Source: Ruegeria arenilitoris (GTDB lineage: Bacteria > Pseudomonadota > Alphaproteobacteria > Rhodobacterales > Rhodobacteraceae). Taken from it: DNA of 64,000 nt. Below are positions 24,365-33,749 of the stretch, in pieces. The notes below the pieces were generated by a model that was given only the letters and a program-made list of their open reading frames with translations, did no database searches and was not told the DNA's origin. The translations under genes were made by a program, and so were the position numbers. Position 1 is the stretch's first letter; each line of letters begins with the position of its first letter. Location: NCBI RefSeq assembly GCF_042675705.1, contig NZ_JBHTJJ010000012.1; one strand, written 5' to 3'.

Positions 24365-26143
24365 TCAAAGCGGCCAGAGGAACGGGATGATCAGCGAAGC
24401 CAGCAATCCAACAGTCAGGTTCAGCGGAATCCCGACTTTCATGAAGTCCGTGAACCGGTACCCGCCGGGGCCGTAGACCATCATGTTGGTCTGATACCCG
24501 ATCGGCGTCGCAAACGAGGCCGAAGCCGCGACCATCACCGCCACCACCAGCGGCCGCGGATCCACCCCCACCGCCTGCGCCAGACCGATGGCGATCGGCG
24601 TGACGACAACCGCCACGGCGTTGTTCGAGACCAGTTCCGTCAGGACAGAGGTCAGCAGATAGATGGCCCAAACGATGAGGAACGGCGGCAGGTTGGCAAA
24701 GGACGGAGCAATCGCGTTGGCGATCAGGGTGACCGCACCCGAGCTGTCCAGCGCAGCCCCAATAGCCAGCATGGCAAAGATCAGCGCCAGCAGACGGCCT
24801 TCGACAAAGGAAAACGCCTCGTCCGCGTCGATGCATCGCGTCAGCAGCACAACCGCAACCGCCAGAATCGTCAGCAGGAAAATCGGAGCCACGCCGAACG
24901 CCGCCAAAACCACGATCCCAATCAGCGCGGCAATCGCGATCGGAGCATGACCGCGCCGGAAGGCGCGGGCCGATGGCTGGGTGACGTCGACCATGTCCAT
25001 GTCGGCAGCCAGTTTGCTGATATCGGCTGGCGAGCCTTCGAGCAGCAGCGTATCACCCACCCTGACAACCAGATCGTCAAGTTGCCCCCCGATGTTCTGA
25101 TTGCGCCGGTGCACGGCCAAGACATAAACCCCATAGCGACGACGCAGCCGCAACGCACCCAATGTGCGGCCGACCATGCGACAACCGGGGGTGATCAGAA
25201 CCTCAACCGTGCGTGTTTCGACCGCCGAAACCTGATCAACGCGCTTGAGTTCCTTGTTGCTTTGCAGGCTCAGCAGCTCGGTCATTTCCGTGCGCAACAC
25301 CACGCGGTCACCGACCTTCAATTCGACCCCTTTCAGGTTCCGCCGCAACGACTCGTCGCCGCGGATCACGTCGATGAGCCGCACGCCCGGACGTTTGAAC
25401 AGCTGCACGCCGGTCACTTCACGGCCGATCAGGTTGCTGTCGGGCGGAATGACTGCTTCGGTGAAGAATTTCATCTTCGACCGATCGCTGAGCATGGTTG
25501 CCATGCTGTCACGCTCGGGCAGAAGGCGCGGCGCGATGAAGCGCAGGTAAATCATACCGTAGATGACAAGAATGATGCCCAACGGCGTGACCTCGAAAAT
25601 CGTGAAGGCCGGCAGGCCCTGTGCCCGGGCCACACCATCGACCAACAGGTTCGTCGAAGTTCCGATCAGGGTCAGCGTCCCGCCGAGAATCGCAGCATAG
25701 CTGAGCGGGATCAGCAGCTTCGACGCTGAAATATTCAGCGTGCGGGCAATCTGGATAAACACCGGGATCATCACGACGACGACGGGCGTGTTCGAGACGA
25801 CCGCCGAGGCCAGGACGACAAATGCCATCAGCAGACCGATGGCAATGCGCGGGTTGACCTGCGCCTGTTTCTGCGCCGTCGCTGTAAAGGCGTGCAAGGC
25901 ACCGGTCCGGACCAGGGCGCCCATGATGATGAACATCGCCGCGATGGTCCAGGGCGCCGGGTTCGACAAAACCGCCAGTGCGCTTTGGTATGGAAGCACG
26001 CCGGTGACCAGCATCACCGAGACGCCGCCTATGGCAACGACCTCGGTCGGATAGACCTCGCGCATGAACATGATGAACATGCCCGCAACAACCGCCAGCG
26101 CAAGTATCGCGCTGCCCATATCTGACAATTGAAGGAGTTGCAT
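24365..26143 (-). CDS. SLC13 family permease with two TrkA-C domains (second copy)
   Basis: A 592-residue transporter with the same layout as the protein at 18364-20136: an N-terminal half, two RCK_C domains (around 205-280 and 295-370), and a C-terminal half. The signatures VVSNTPVVVVMIPVFIQIART, VSNNAVAVVVTPIAIGLAQA and PIGYQTNMMVYGPGGYRFTDF are the two SLC13 hairpin motifs. The start was set at the ATG at 26141-26143, which follows AAATCCAACTCC on the coding strand less convincingly than it matches the family start MQLLQL; a longer frame to 26233 is possible. The QTNMMVYGPGGY variant is common in sulfate or phosphate permeases, but the substrate is unproven. Confidence 0.87.
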   Translation of the reverse strand: MQLLQLSDMGSAILALAVVAGMFIMFMREVYPTEVVAIGGVSVMLVTGVLPYQSALAVLSNPAPWTIAAMFIIMGALVRTGALHAFTATAQKQAQVNPRIAIGLLMAFVVLASAVVSNTPVVVVMIPVFIQIARTLNISASKLLIPLSYAAILGGTLTLIGTSTNLLVDGVARAQGLPAFTIFEVTPLGIILVIYGMIYLRFIAPRLLPERDSMATMLSDRSKMKFFTEAVIPPDSNLIGREVTGVQLFKRPGVRLIDVIRGDESLRRNLKGVELKVGDRVVLRTEMTELLSLQSNKELKRVDQVSAVETRTVEVLITPGCRMVGRTLGALRLRRRYGVYVLAVHRRNQNIGGQLDDLVVRVGDTLLLEGSPADISKLAADMDMVDVTQPSARAFRRGHAPIAIAALIGIVVLAAFGVAPIFLLTILAVAVVLLTRCIDADEAFSFVEGRLLALIFAMLAIGAALDSSGAVTLIANAIAPSFANLPPFLIVWAIYLLTSVLTELVSNNAVAVVVTPIAIGLAQAVGVDPRPLVVAVMVAASASFATPIGYQTNMMVYGPGGYRFTDFMKVGIPLNLTVGLLASLIIPFLWPL

Positions 26144-26233
26144 TCGTGGTGTTCTGTCCGAAACCTGTCCCGGCCCAAGCGCCTGAGGGTCAGTTTCACG
26201 TATTGCAGGCCGCAGAGCAAGCCTGACGTGCAT

Positions 26234-27046
26234 TCACGGTGCTGCCTGCTGCAGGCGCCCGCCAACCCGTACCATGCTGATCGTCTTGGCTTGCCCGTCA
26301 CGGTCATCAGTTTCCACGAAAACGCCGCTAAGCGTCGCTTCGCCATTGGCCGGGGTGAACCGAGCCTTGGGCATCCCCGTGATGAAGCGGCGCATCGGCT
26401 CCTGCTTGTCCATTCCGATCACCGAGTCATAGTCCCCGCACATGCCCGCATCGGTCAGGTAAGCGGTGCCGCCGGGCAGGATCTGGGCATCGGCGGTCGG
26501 GACATGGGTATGGGTTCCCACGACGAGGCTGGCGCGTCCGTCGCAATAGTGGCCCATGGCCATCTTCTCCGAAGTCGCCTCGCAATGCATGTCCACGATG
26601 ATGGCCTGCGCCTGGCCGCCCCGCGGGTGGGACTTCAGGATCGGTTCCAGCGCCGAGAACGGATCGTCGAAGGGTCGTTTCATAAACACCTGTCCCAGAA
26701 CCTGAACCACCAACACCTTGCGTCCGCCCGGCGCGGTGAACAGCCGATGCCCGCGACCCGGAGCACCCTTGGCGAAATTCACAGGGCGCACGATCCGGGG
26801 TTCGCGTTCGATGAATTGCAGCATGTCTTTCTGGTCGAAAGCGTGGTCGCCCAACGTCAGACAATCTGCGCCCGACTCCAGCAGCAGCTTGGCATGATCG
26901 CCGGTCAGCCCCATGCCGTTCGAAGCATTCTCGCCATTGACCACCACGAAATCCAGCCGCCACTCGTCGCGCAGACGGGGCAGATGCTGCTGAACGGTGG
27001 CGCGGCCCGCGCGCCCCATGACGTCACCCAGGAACAAGATTCTCAT
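26234..27046 (-). CDS. ymdB: YmdB family metallophosphoesterase
   Basis: A 270-residue TIGR00282-type phosphoesterase. Metal-binding residues appear in LFLGDVMGRAGR (D8), VVNGENASNG, TLGDHAFDQK and VVGTHTHVPTAD. In Bacillus the YmdB protein is a cyclic-nucleotide phosphodiesterase affecting biofilm formation and motility; substrates in alphaproteobacteria are not settled. It is followed by the SLC13 gene on the same strand, about 90 bases away. The usual alphaproteobacterial neighbour, 5-formyl-THF cyclo-ligase, lies upstream but is separated by a small opposite-strand gene. Confidence 0.92.
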   Translation of the reverse strand: MRILFLGDVMGRAGRATVQQHLPRLRDEWRLDFVVVNGENASNGMGLTGDHAKLLLESGADCLTLGDHAFDQKDMLQFIEREPRIVRPVNFAKGAPGRGHRLFTAPGGRKVLVVQVLGQVFMKRPFDDPFSALEPILKSHPRGGQAQAIIVDMHCEATSEKMAMGHYCDGRASLVVGTHTHVPTADAQILPGGTAYLTDAGMCGDYDSVIGMDKQEPMRRFITGMPKARFTPANGEATLSGVFVETDDRDGQAKTISMVRVGGRLQQAAP

Positions 27047-27174
27047 ATCGCGGTCCTAGGCCCTGCAAACGGCAATAACAAGGCGGAACGATGCAATTCG
27101 CGGGCCGCATGCGGGTTGAATTCCGGTGGAAACCTGCAATTCTGACGCAACCGGTTTTTCACTCGGAGATTTCG

Positions 27175-27405
27175 ATGAAACGCATAGTCCTGACCGCAGC
27201 TGTCTCTCTTGCCATCTCGGGCAGCTTTGCTCACGCGACGACCAAGACAACAATGGCAAATCCGGCCGCGACCTTCTGCATCGAAAACGGCGGCGAATAT
27301 CAGATCCGTAAGAACACCGATGGATCGGAATACGGCGTGTGCATCCTTGAGGATGGAACCGAGGTTGATGCCTGGGACTATCTGCGGAGCCACTTTGAGA
27401 ACTGA
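27175..27405 (+). CDS. DUF333 domain small exported protein
   Basis: A 76-residue protein with a signal peptide (MKRIVLTAAVSLAISGSFAHA). The mature part is a complete DUF333 domain: NPAATFCIENGGEYQIRK, then a GVCILEDGTEVDAWDYLR ending, with two cysteines. The domain is found in small periplasmic proteins and often next to inhibitors; its function is not established. The start is the ATG at 27175, with CGGAG at 27163-27167. It lies between YmdB and the cyclo-ligase on the opposite strand, with stop codons only 3 bases from the latter's stop. A hairpin at 27402-27420 covers both stops. Confidence 0.8.
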   Translation: MKRIVLTAAVSLAISGSFAHATTKTTMANPAATFCIENGGEYQIRKNTDGSEYGVCILEDGTEVDAWDYLRSHFEN

Positions 27406-27420
27406 CGCCTAAAACGTCAG
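27402..27420. repeat. hairpin over convergent stop codons
   Basis: CTGACG (27402-27407) and CGTCAG (27415-27420) with a seven-base loop include both the DUF333 stop and the 5-FCL stop. It may protect or end both messages; there is no U-tract. Confidence 0.4.
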
Positions 27421-27966
27421 GACCCTGGTCTCGGTAACGATCATGTCCAGCGGCTGGTCCGTGGGCTCCAGCGGCAAGGCTTCGGCCTCTTGGGCGTCGA
27501 AGGCGAAACCGATGGCCAATGTGGGACGTTTGGCGCGCAGCCCTTCAAGCGTGCGGTCATAAAACCCGCCCCCATAGCCCAATCGCCCGCCTTGCGGATC
27601 GAATGCCACAAGGGGCACGATCAGGATTTCAGGGTCAAAATAGTCGTCCGTTTCCGGCACCTTGGCGCCAAATGGTCCATCTTTCAGCGGCCCTTCGGGT
27701 GTCCAGCGCGAAAACCGCAGAGGCCGTCCGGCGCCCTGGATGACCGGAACACCCACGGGACCATAGGCTGCGGCCTCGGCCATGGCGGGCAGCGGGTCGA
27801 TTTCGGTGCGGATCGGCATGTAGCCAGACAGGGGAACGCCACGAAATCCGGCCAGCACCTCGGACAGGCGGCCCGCGGCAGCCGGCGGCCCCGCGTCGAA
27901 GGCCGCTTTGCGTCGGGCAAAGGCAGCCTTGCGCGCTGCGGCCTTGATTTCAGTCAGATCGGTCAC
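27409..27966 (-). CDS. 5-formyltetrahydrofolate cyclo-ligase
   Basis: Converts 5-formyl-THF to 5,10-methenyl-THF with ATP. Its 185 residues are the usual length. The N-terminal part has the AARKAAFARRKAAFD region with nucleotide-binding basic residues, and the C-terminal signature is LVAFDPQGGRLGYGGGFYDRTL. The gene overlaps the mgtE stop by 4 bases, so mgtE and this gene are translationally coupled. In many proteobacteria 6S RNA lies next to this gene, but the neighbouring bases here do not leave room for it. Confidence 0.92.
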   Translation of the reverse strand: MTDLTEIKAAARKAAFARRKAAFDAGPPAAAGRLSEVLAGFRGVPLSGYMPIRTEIDPLPAMAEAAAYGPVGVPVIQGAGRPLRFSRWTPEGPLKDGPFGAKVPETDDYFDPEILIVPLVAFDPQGGRLGYGGGFYDRTLEGLRAKRPTLAIGFAFDAQEAEALPLEPTDQPLDMIVTETRVLTF

Positions 27967-29357
27967 AGCAGCACCACGCTTGCAAGCCCTAGAAAGATGA
28001 AGAACCCCATTACATCCGTCGTGGTCGTAACGAAGGTTCCCGAGGCCAATGCCGGGTCTACACCCAGGCGATCCAGCACCACCGGTACTACCGTACCTGC
28101 GAACCCGGCGATGATCATGTTCACGACCAAGGCGGAACCGATCACGACACCCAGAAGCGGGGATTCAAACCACATCATCCCCACCGTCCCCAGAACGATG
28201 GCGAAACACAGTCCGTTCAACATGCCCACCAGCAATTCTCGGCGGATGACTCGCGCCACGTTCGAGCCCGTCAGGTCACGGGTCGCCAACGCACGTACGG
28301 CAACGGTCAGAGACTGTGTTCCGGCGTTACCACCCATCGAGGCAACGATGGGCATCAGAATCGCCAGCGCCACGATCTGCTCGATTGCCGCCTCGAACTG
28401 TGAAATCACCAGCGAGGCACAAATGGCGGTGCACAGGTTGACCGCCAGCCATGGCAAACGACGACGACTGGTTGCTGCAACACTGTCTGAAATCGAGCTG
28501 TCATCACTGACACCCGCCAGCCGCAGCATGTCTTCCTCGATCTCTTCATCCAGAACGGCCATTGCGTCGTCTATCGTGATGACCCCGACCAGCCGTTTGT
28601 CACTGTCCACCACCGGCGCGGAAATCAGGTGGTATTGGTTGAAAGCATAGGCAACGTCTTCTTCATCCTGATCGACCGGGATGATGTGAAACTCGTCCTC
28701 GGCGATGTCCAGCAACTTGGTATCGCGCCGCGCGGCCATCAACTTGCCCAACATGACCTGAGCCACCGGCTTCAGCCGTGGATCGACCAGAACAACATGA
28801 TAAAACTGCTCAGGCAGATCGTCCTGCGAGCGCATGTAGTCGATCGCCTGCCCCACCGTCCAATGATCGGGAGCCATGACCACCTCGCGCTGCATCAGTC
28901 GGCCTGCCGAGTTCTCGGGATAGGCCAGCGCCTGCAGTGCCGCGATCCGCTCCGAGGCCTCAAGGGCCTCCAGCACCGCTTCCTGCTGCGGCTCCTCCAG
29001 ATCCTCCAGAAGGTCCACGACATCGTCGCTTTCCATCTCACGGACGGCTTCGGCCAGAACGTCGGGTCGTAGAACGCCAATGACTTCTTCGCGAACGGAG
29101 TCGTCCAGTTCAGACAGAATGTCCCCGTCGAATTCCCGGTCATACAGGCGGATCAGCCGCGCCCGGTCGTAGGGGTTGATCTGTTCCAGAAGGTCGGCAA
29201 TGTCGGCCGCGTGCAGCGGCTCCATCAGCTCGATCAGCTTCTCGCGATCCTCGACATCGACGGCGTAAAGGATTGCGGCAACCGTTCGCCGGTCCAGCGC
29301 ATAGACGTCATCATCGCGAGAGGGGTCGGTTCTGTTGTCTTCGGTGCCGGTCGTCAT
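27963..29357 (-). CDS. mgtE: magnesium transporter MgtE
   Basis: A 464-residue inner-membrane magnesium channel. The layout is complete: an acidic superhelical N domain (residues 20-135, rich in LLEDLEEPQQEAVLE-like repeats), two CBS domains (about 140-265, with the MAVLDEEIEEDMLRLAGV plug end), and five membrane helices with the pore motif PIVASMGGNAGTQSLTV. The N and CBS domains bind magnesium and close the channel. The start is the ATG at 29355-29357; upstream codons of the open frame have no family match. It overlaps the cyclo-ligase gene by 4 bases and is divergent from guaD. Confidence 0.95.
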   Translation of the reverse strand: MTTGTEDNRTDPSRDDDVYALDRRTVAAILYAVDVEDREKLIELMEPLHAADIADLLEQINPYDRARLIRLYDREFDGDILSELDDSVREEVIGVLRPDVLAEAVREMESDDVVDLLEDLEEPQQEAVLEALEASERIAALQALAYPENSAGRLMQREVVMAPDHWTVGQAIDYMRSQDDLPEQFYHVVLVDPRLKPVAQVMLGKLMAARRDTKLLDIAEDEFHIIPVDQDEEDVAYAFNQYHLISAPVVDSDKRLVGVITIDDAMAVLDEEIEEDMLRLAGVSDDSSISDSVAATSRRRLPWLAVNLCTAICASLVISQFEAAIEQIVALAILMPIVASMGGNAGTQSLTVAVRALATRDLTGSNVARVIRRELLVGMLNGLCFAIVLGTVGMMWFESPLLGVVIGSALVVNMIIAGFAGTVVPVVLDRLGVDPALASGTFVTTTTDVMGFFIFLGLASVVLL

Positions 29358-29495
29358 GCGCTGCCCCTTGTTCTGGGAATTGGCCCCTAAATAGAAGAAG
29401 CAGCTACCGGAAAACAATGACAATGGTGCGATTTACCCGCATCTTTCACATCCCTATGCTGCAAGCCGGATTCACCAAGGCGGAGATCAAGGCGG

Positions 29496-30785
29496 ATGGC
29501 GCAAAAGACGCTTTTGACAGGGCGCGTACTGAGTTTCGAACACTCCCCTTTCAAAACGCAACCGGATCAGGCCGTCCGGCTGCACGAAGCCGTTCTGATC
29601 GAGGGTGGAAAAATCCAGGAGTTGGGAAGTACCGCTGACCTGCAAACCGCGCACCCCGAGGCTGCCATTCATCACCATGGCGAAAACCTGATCCTGGCTG
29701 GCTTTATCGACCCCCATGTCCACTACCCCCAGACGGCGATGATCGCGAGTTGGGGCAAACGGCTGATTGATTGGCTGAACACCTACACTTTTCCAGAAGA
29801 GATGAAGTTCGGTAATGCAGACTACGCTGCCGAGATTTCGAACCGGTATCTTGACCTGACCGCCGCACACGGCACCACGACCATGTGCAGCTTCTGCACC
29901 ATTCATCCTGAAAGTGTCGATGCCTTTTTCACGGCCGCCCAGCAGCGCGGTCAGCGTGTCGTGGCCGGCAAGACCTGCATGGACCGCAACGCGCCCGAAG
30001 ATCTTCGGGACACGGCCCAAACAGCCTATGACCAGTCCAAGGCTCTGATCGAAAAGTGGCAAGGTGTCGACCGGATTTCCTACGCGATCACGCCGCGGTT
30101 TTCCCCGACCTCGACCGCAGAACAGCTTGAGGCGATGGGCGCGCTTTGGGCAGAACACCCCGATTGTCTCATGCAGACGCATCTCAGCGAGCAGACGGAC
30201 GAAATCGAATGGGTTCGGTCGCTGTTCCCCGAGGCGCGTGACTACCTGGACACCTACGAAAAGTTCGGATTGCTCGGCGCGAACGGCCTCTATGGCCACG
30301 TGATCCACCTGGAACCGCGCGAGCGAGACCGCCTGCGTGAGGTCGATGCCTCGCTGATCCATTGCCCAACCTCGAACACGTTCATCGGTTCGGGTCTCTT
30401 CGATTTGCACGGTCTGATGCGGGATGGCCATCGTATCGGCCTGGCAACCGACACCGGCGGCGGGTCCAGCTTTTCCATGTTGAGGACCATGGCGGCCGCC
30501 TATGAAATCGGCCAATTGCGCGGACATCCGCTACACCCCGCGCAACTCTTGTGGCTGGGCACCGCAGGATCGGCCCGGTCGCTGCGGATGGACGACCGCA
30601 TCGGCAATATCGCCCCCGGAATGGAGGCGGACCTGATCGTGCTCGACCTCGCCTCGACCCCCGCGATTGCTCAGCGAGAGGCCAATGCCGAGTCCCTTTG
30701 GGAGGCGGTGTTCCCGACAATCATGATGGGAGATGACCGCGCCATCGCCGATGTGTGGATCGGCGGACGGCGCGTTTCGACCTGA
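29496..30785 (+). CDS. guaD: guanine deaminase
   Basis: A 429-residue amidohydrolase that converts guanine to xanthine and ammonia. Zinc ligands H74 and H76 are in IDPHVHYPQ, with later ligands in MQTHLSEQ and YGHVIHL and the aspartate in LATDTGGGSSFSML. Family blocks such as IASWGKRLIDWLNTYTFPEE are characteristic of bacterial GuaD. It is divergent from mgtE and ends 7 bases from the convergent TRZ/ATZ-family hydrolase, so two purine-type deaminases face each other. Confidence 0.93.
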   Translation: MAQKTLLTGRVLSFEHSPFKTQPDQAVRLHEAVLIEGGKIQELGSTADLQTAHPEAAIHHHGENLILAGFIDPHVHYPQTAMIASWGKRLIDWLNTYTFPEEMKFGNADYAAEISNRYLDLTAAHGTTTMCSFCTIHPESVDAFFTAAQQRGQRVVAGKTCMDRNAPEDLRDTAQTAYDQSKALIEKWQGVDRISYAITPRFSPTSTAEQLEAMGALWAEHPDCLMQTHLSEQTDEIEWVRSLFPEARDYLDTYEKFGLLGANGLYGHVIHLEPRERDRLREVDASLIHCPTSNTFIGSGLFDLHGLMRDGHRIGLATDTGGGSSFSMLRTMAAAYEIGQLRGHPLHPAQLLWLGTAGSARSLRMDDRIGNIAPGMEADLIVLDLASTPAIAQREANAESLWEAVFPTIMMGDDRAIADVWIGGRRVST

Positions 30786-30792
30786 AGGCAGA

Positions 30793-32127
30793 TCAGCCCT
30801 GCAAGGCGAGGACCAACCTGTTCTGCCGTTCGATCGCGCGCGGCAGGTCGAATGTGGCAATGTTGCCGTCCCGAACGACCTGTCGACCCTCGACAAACAG
30901 GTGTTTGACGTGCACCGGACCTGCCAGCAGCAGGGCGGCCGGGTCCCAACTGCCCGCGCATTCCACACCCCTTGTGTTCCAAACAGCGATATCGGCACGT
31001 TTACCCGGCATCAGGCGGCCGCAGTCCGGCCGGTTCAGCACGTCCGCCCCACCCCGCGTCGCGATTTCCAGAGCCTCGCGCGCCGACATGGCATCGGCAC
31101 CGTTCGCCACGCGTTGCAAAAGCATCGCCTGCCGCGCCTCGGCCATCAGGTTGCCGCTGTCGTTGCTTGCGGAACCGTCAACGCCCAAGCCAACCTTGAC
31201 CCCGTTGTTACGCATCGCGCGCACCGGCGCGATCCCCGAGCCCAGACGGCAATTCGAACAGGGGCAGTGCGCAACCCCAGTGCGTGACCGAGAGAACAGG
31301 TCGATCTCTGCCCCGTCCAGTTTCACGCAATGGGCGTGCCAGACATCGGGGCCGGTCCAGCCAAGTTCCTCGGCATACTGGCCGGGTCGACAGCCGAACT
31401 GGGATTCTGAATACAGGATATCCTCGTCGTTTTCCGCCAGATGGGTGTGCAGCATGACCCCCTTGTCCCGTGCCAGCAGTGCGGAATCGCGCATCAGATC
31501 CCGACTGACCGAGAAGGGCGAACAGGGCGCAAGTCCGACCCGGCACATTGAGCCTTCGGACGAGTCATGAAACGCATCGACCACACGGATCATGTCATTC
31601 AGGATGTCGGCCTCGGCCTCGACCAACGTATCGGGCGGCAGACCGCCGTCGCTTTCGCCGATGCTCATCGCGCCGCGGGTCGGATGGAACCGCAGCCCCA
31701 CCTCCGCAGCAGCCGCGATCGTGTCATCCAAGCGTGACCCATTCGGGTACAGGTACAGATGGTCAGCACTGAGCGTGCAGCCCGACAAGGCCAACTCAGC
31801 CAGGCCGATCTGAGCCGAAGTGAACATCTCGTCGGGACCGAACCGCGCCCAGATCGGATAGAGCGTCTGCAGCCAGCCAAAGAGCAGCGCATCCTGGCCC
31901 GCCGGAACAGCTCGGGTCAGTGTCTGGTAGAGATGGTGGTGGGTATTGACCAATCCCGGCGTCACGACACAGCCGCTGAGGTCATGCACCTCTCCGTCGG
32001 TGGTCAAACCTTGGCCGATGCGGGCAATCTGCCCGTCACGGATCAGCAAATCGGCGCCGGCCAGTTCTTGCCGGTTGTCGTCCATGGTCAGGATCGCATC
32101 GGCGTTTCTAAGAAGGATTTCGGGCAT
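30793..32127 (-). CDS. TRZ/ATZ family amidohydrolase, probable 8-oxoguanine deaminase
   Basis: A 444-residue zinc amidohydrolase. Metal ligands are in PGLVNTHHHLYQT (H63-H65), followed by HTHLAEN, HAHCVKLD and GLGVDGSASND. The sequence pattern, including GWLQTLYPIWARFGPDEMF, matches the group annotated as 8-oxoguanine deaminase, which scavenges oxidised guanine; other TRZ/ATZ members act on triazines, isoxanthopterin or related heterocycles. The start at 32127 was chosen because AGGAG lies 6 bases before it; an earlier in-frame start at 32142 lacks that spacing. It is convergent with guaD. Confidence 0.82.
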   Translation of the reverse strand: MPEILLRNADAILTMDDNRQELAGADLLIRDGQIARIGQGLTTDGEVHDLSGCVVTPGLVNTHHHLYQTLTRAVPAGQDALLFGWLQTLYPIWARFGPDEMFTSAQIGLAELALSGCTLSADHLYLYPNGSRLDDTIAAAAEVGLRFHPTRGAMSIGESDGGLPPDTLVEAEADILNDMIRVVDAFHDSSEGSMCRVGLAPCSPFSVSRDLMRDSALLARDKGVMLHTHLAENDEDILYSESQFGCRPGQYAEELGWTGPDVWHAHCVKLDGAEIDLFSRSRTGVAHCPCSNCRLGSGIAPVRAMRNNGVKVGLGVDGSASNDSGNLMAEARQAMLLQRVANGADAMSAREALEIATRGGADVLNRPDCGRLMPGKRADIAVWNTRGVECAGSWDPAALLLAGPVHVKHLFVEGRQVVRDGNIATFDLPRAIERQNRLVLALQG

Positions 32128-32240
32128 CTCGCACTCCTGCATCTGCCCGCCTCATGCCAGAAATGCGTGTGCCGGTGGAAAACGGGCGCAAGAACCGGCG
32201 CGACGACCCTAGTCAATCGCGGCCGCAGCGGCAACCGTCG

Positions 32241-33032
32241 TCAGAAGTCGCGCAGAATCTCGAGGGCCGCGGTGTGGATTTCAGGGTTCGCAGCCGCCAG
32301 TGCGCGCCCCCCGTGATGGGCCGGCGCGCCCTGCCAGTCGGTCACGACGCCGCCAGCCGCCTCGATCACCGCGATCGGGGCCTGAATGTCATACGCGTTC
32401 AGTCCAGCCTCGATCACTAGGTCGACCTGCCCGGCCGCCAGCAGTGCGTATGCGTAGCAGTCCATGCCGTAGCGCGTCAGTTGCACCTGTCCGGCCACGG
32501 CGCGAAAGGCGTCTCCTTCGGCGGTCGTGCCAACTTCGGGGAATGTCGTGAACAGGATCGCGTCCCGCAGGGCATCCGTCCGACGGGTCGACAAGCTGGT
32601 TCTGCCCAGAGGACCGGTCATGAACGCACCGTCTGCATGACCCACAAACCGTTCGCCTATATAGGGTTGGTCAATCACCCCCATGATCGGTCCGCTATCG
32701 TCGCCAAGCGCGATCAAAACGCCCCATGTCGGTGTGCCGCTGACGAAACCGCGGGTGCCGTCGATCGGGTCCAACACCCAGGTTCGCCCCGATTTGCTTT
32801 CGACCGCACCGTACTCCTCGCCCAAGATGCCGTCGTCGGGGCGCAGCTCGGCCAGAACGGATCGCATGGCCTGCTCGGCTGCGCGATCGGCCACGGTCAC
32901 CGGGTCATACCCGCCTTGCAGCTTGTTTGAGGTTTCAAGATTCGACTGGCGAAAGTAAGGCAAAATGGCCGCACGCGCCGCGTCGGCCATTTTCTCGGCA
33001 ACTTCAAGGTCACTTGCGGAGGCTTTGGTCAT
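32241..33032 (-). CDS. hisN: inositol-monophosphatase-fold phosphatase, HisN-like
   Basis: A 263-residue magnesium-dependent phosphatase. Active-site residues are in ILGEEYG (E72, E73) and WVLDPIDGTRGF (D88, D91), with the second metal motif in LNAYDIQAPIAVIEAAGG. The IDGTRGF form and TPTWGVLIAL stretch resemble histidinol-phosphatase HisN, the form used for histidine synthesis in many actinobacteria and alphaproteobacteria. The alternative is inositol-1-monophosphatase. It has no his neighbours. The start ATG is at 33030-33032, 44 bases after the XRE regulator stop on the same strand. Confidence 0.82.
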   Translation of the reverse strand: MTKASASDLEVAEKMADAARAAILPYFRQSNLETSNKLQGGYDPVTVADRAAEQAMRSVLAELRPDDGILGEEYGAVESKSGRTWVLDPIDGTRGFVSGTPTWGVLIALGDDSGPIMGVIDQPYIGERFVGHADGAFMTGPLGRTSLSTRRTDALRDAILFTTFPEVGTTAEGDAFRAVAGQVQLTRYGMDCYAYALLAAGQVDLVIEAGLNAYDIQAPIAVIEAAGGVVTDWQGAPAHHGGRALAAANPEIHTAALEILRDF

Positions 33033-33076
33033 GCGCCACTGGTGCGCTCAGCCCTGTGCGAAGTCAAGCCCCGGTC

Positions 33077-33448
33077 TCAGGCCACGTCGCTGAGAACGCG
33101 CGCAAGCTCAAACAGGCGCCGGCGCTGGTTTTCCGGGATCGCGTAGTAGGACCGAACCAGATCCAACGCTTCCTTGTCGCCCATCAGATCAGCAGGAACC
33201 GATTTTTTGCCCGAGTCTTCCTTTTGGGCGTCCTCCAGACCTTCAAAGAAAAAGCTGACCGGAACGTCCAGAGCTTCGGCAATATCCCACAGGCGTGATG
33301 CGCTGATGCGGTTGGCCCCGGTTTCGTATTTCTGGATCTGCTGGAACTTGATACCGACCTGCTGTGCCAGCTGCTGCTGCGTCATGCCAATCAACCAGCG
33401 GCGATGCCGTACGCGCTTGCCCACATGGACATCGACGTGATGGGTCAT
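33077..33448 (-). CDS. XRE family transcriptional regulator
   Basis: A 123-residue cytoplasmic repressor-type protein. The HTH covers residues 8-65 (GKRVRHRRWLIGMTQQQLAQQV, KFQQIQKYETGANRIS) and is followed by a tail found in many alphaproteobacterial XRE regulators (LVRSYYAIPENQRRRLFELAR). Related proteins regulate stress, quorum or stationary-phase genes, but no target is visible here. It is on the same strand as the downstream phosphatase and divergent from the quinone oxidoreductase. A GCAATATTGC palindrome lies upstream at 33574-33583. Confidence 0.88.
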   Translation of the reverse strand: MTHHVDVHVGKRVRHRRWLIGMTQQQLAQQVGIKFQQIQKYETGANRISASRLWDIAEALDVPVSFFFEGLEDAQKEDSGKKSVPADLMGDKEALDLVRSYYAIPENQRRRLFELARVLSDVA

Positions 33449-33749
33449 TGGTATTCTCCTCTGTTACACACAACCGCCCGGGAAAACGCTAACTGAACCA
33501 TGACCGCACACTAGCGAGACGCTTGTAAAAAACTCTCTAATACGGAACGTGCCCCCCGAAACAGCACTGACAAGCAATATTGCCGCTTTTTGGAAAATTT
33601 TCAAGATGGTTGAATCTGCGCGCCCGAAGGAAGGTTTACGGTTGTACACGATTTGGCCAGTGCGACAAAGACGCCCCGGCCGTTCCCTTCCGGAATGATT
33701 GACAAGTCAGGGGCGGCCCCGATCAATGGCGCCAACATGGAGATTTGAG
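33449..33749. other. 301-bp divergent promoter gap
   Basis: No supported gene. It separates the XRE regulator from the quinone oxidoreductase. An AT-rich stretch around 33530-33610 contains GCAATATTGC (33574-33583) and CTCTAATACGG (33534-33544), which could belong to promoters, but I cannot assign -35 and -10 boxes with confidence. A 61-residue open frame on the minus strand here has no ribosome-binding site. Confidence 0.4.
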
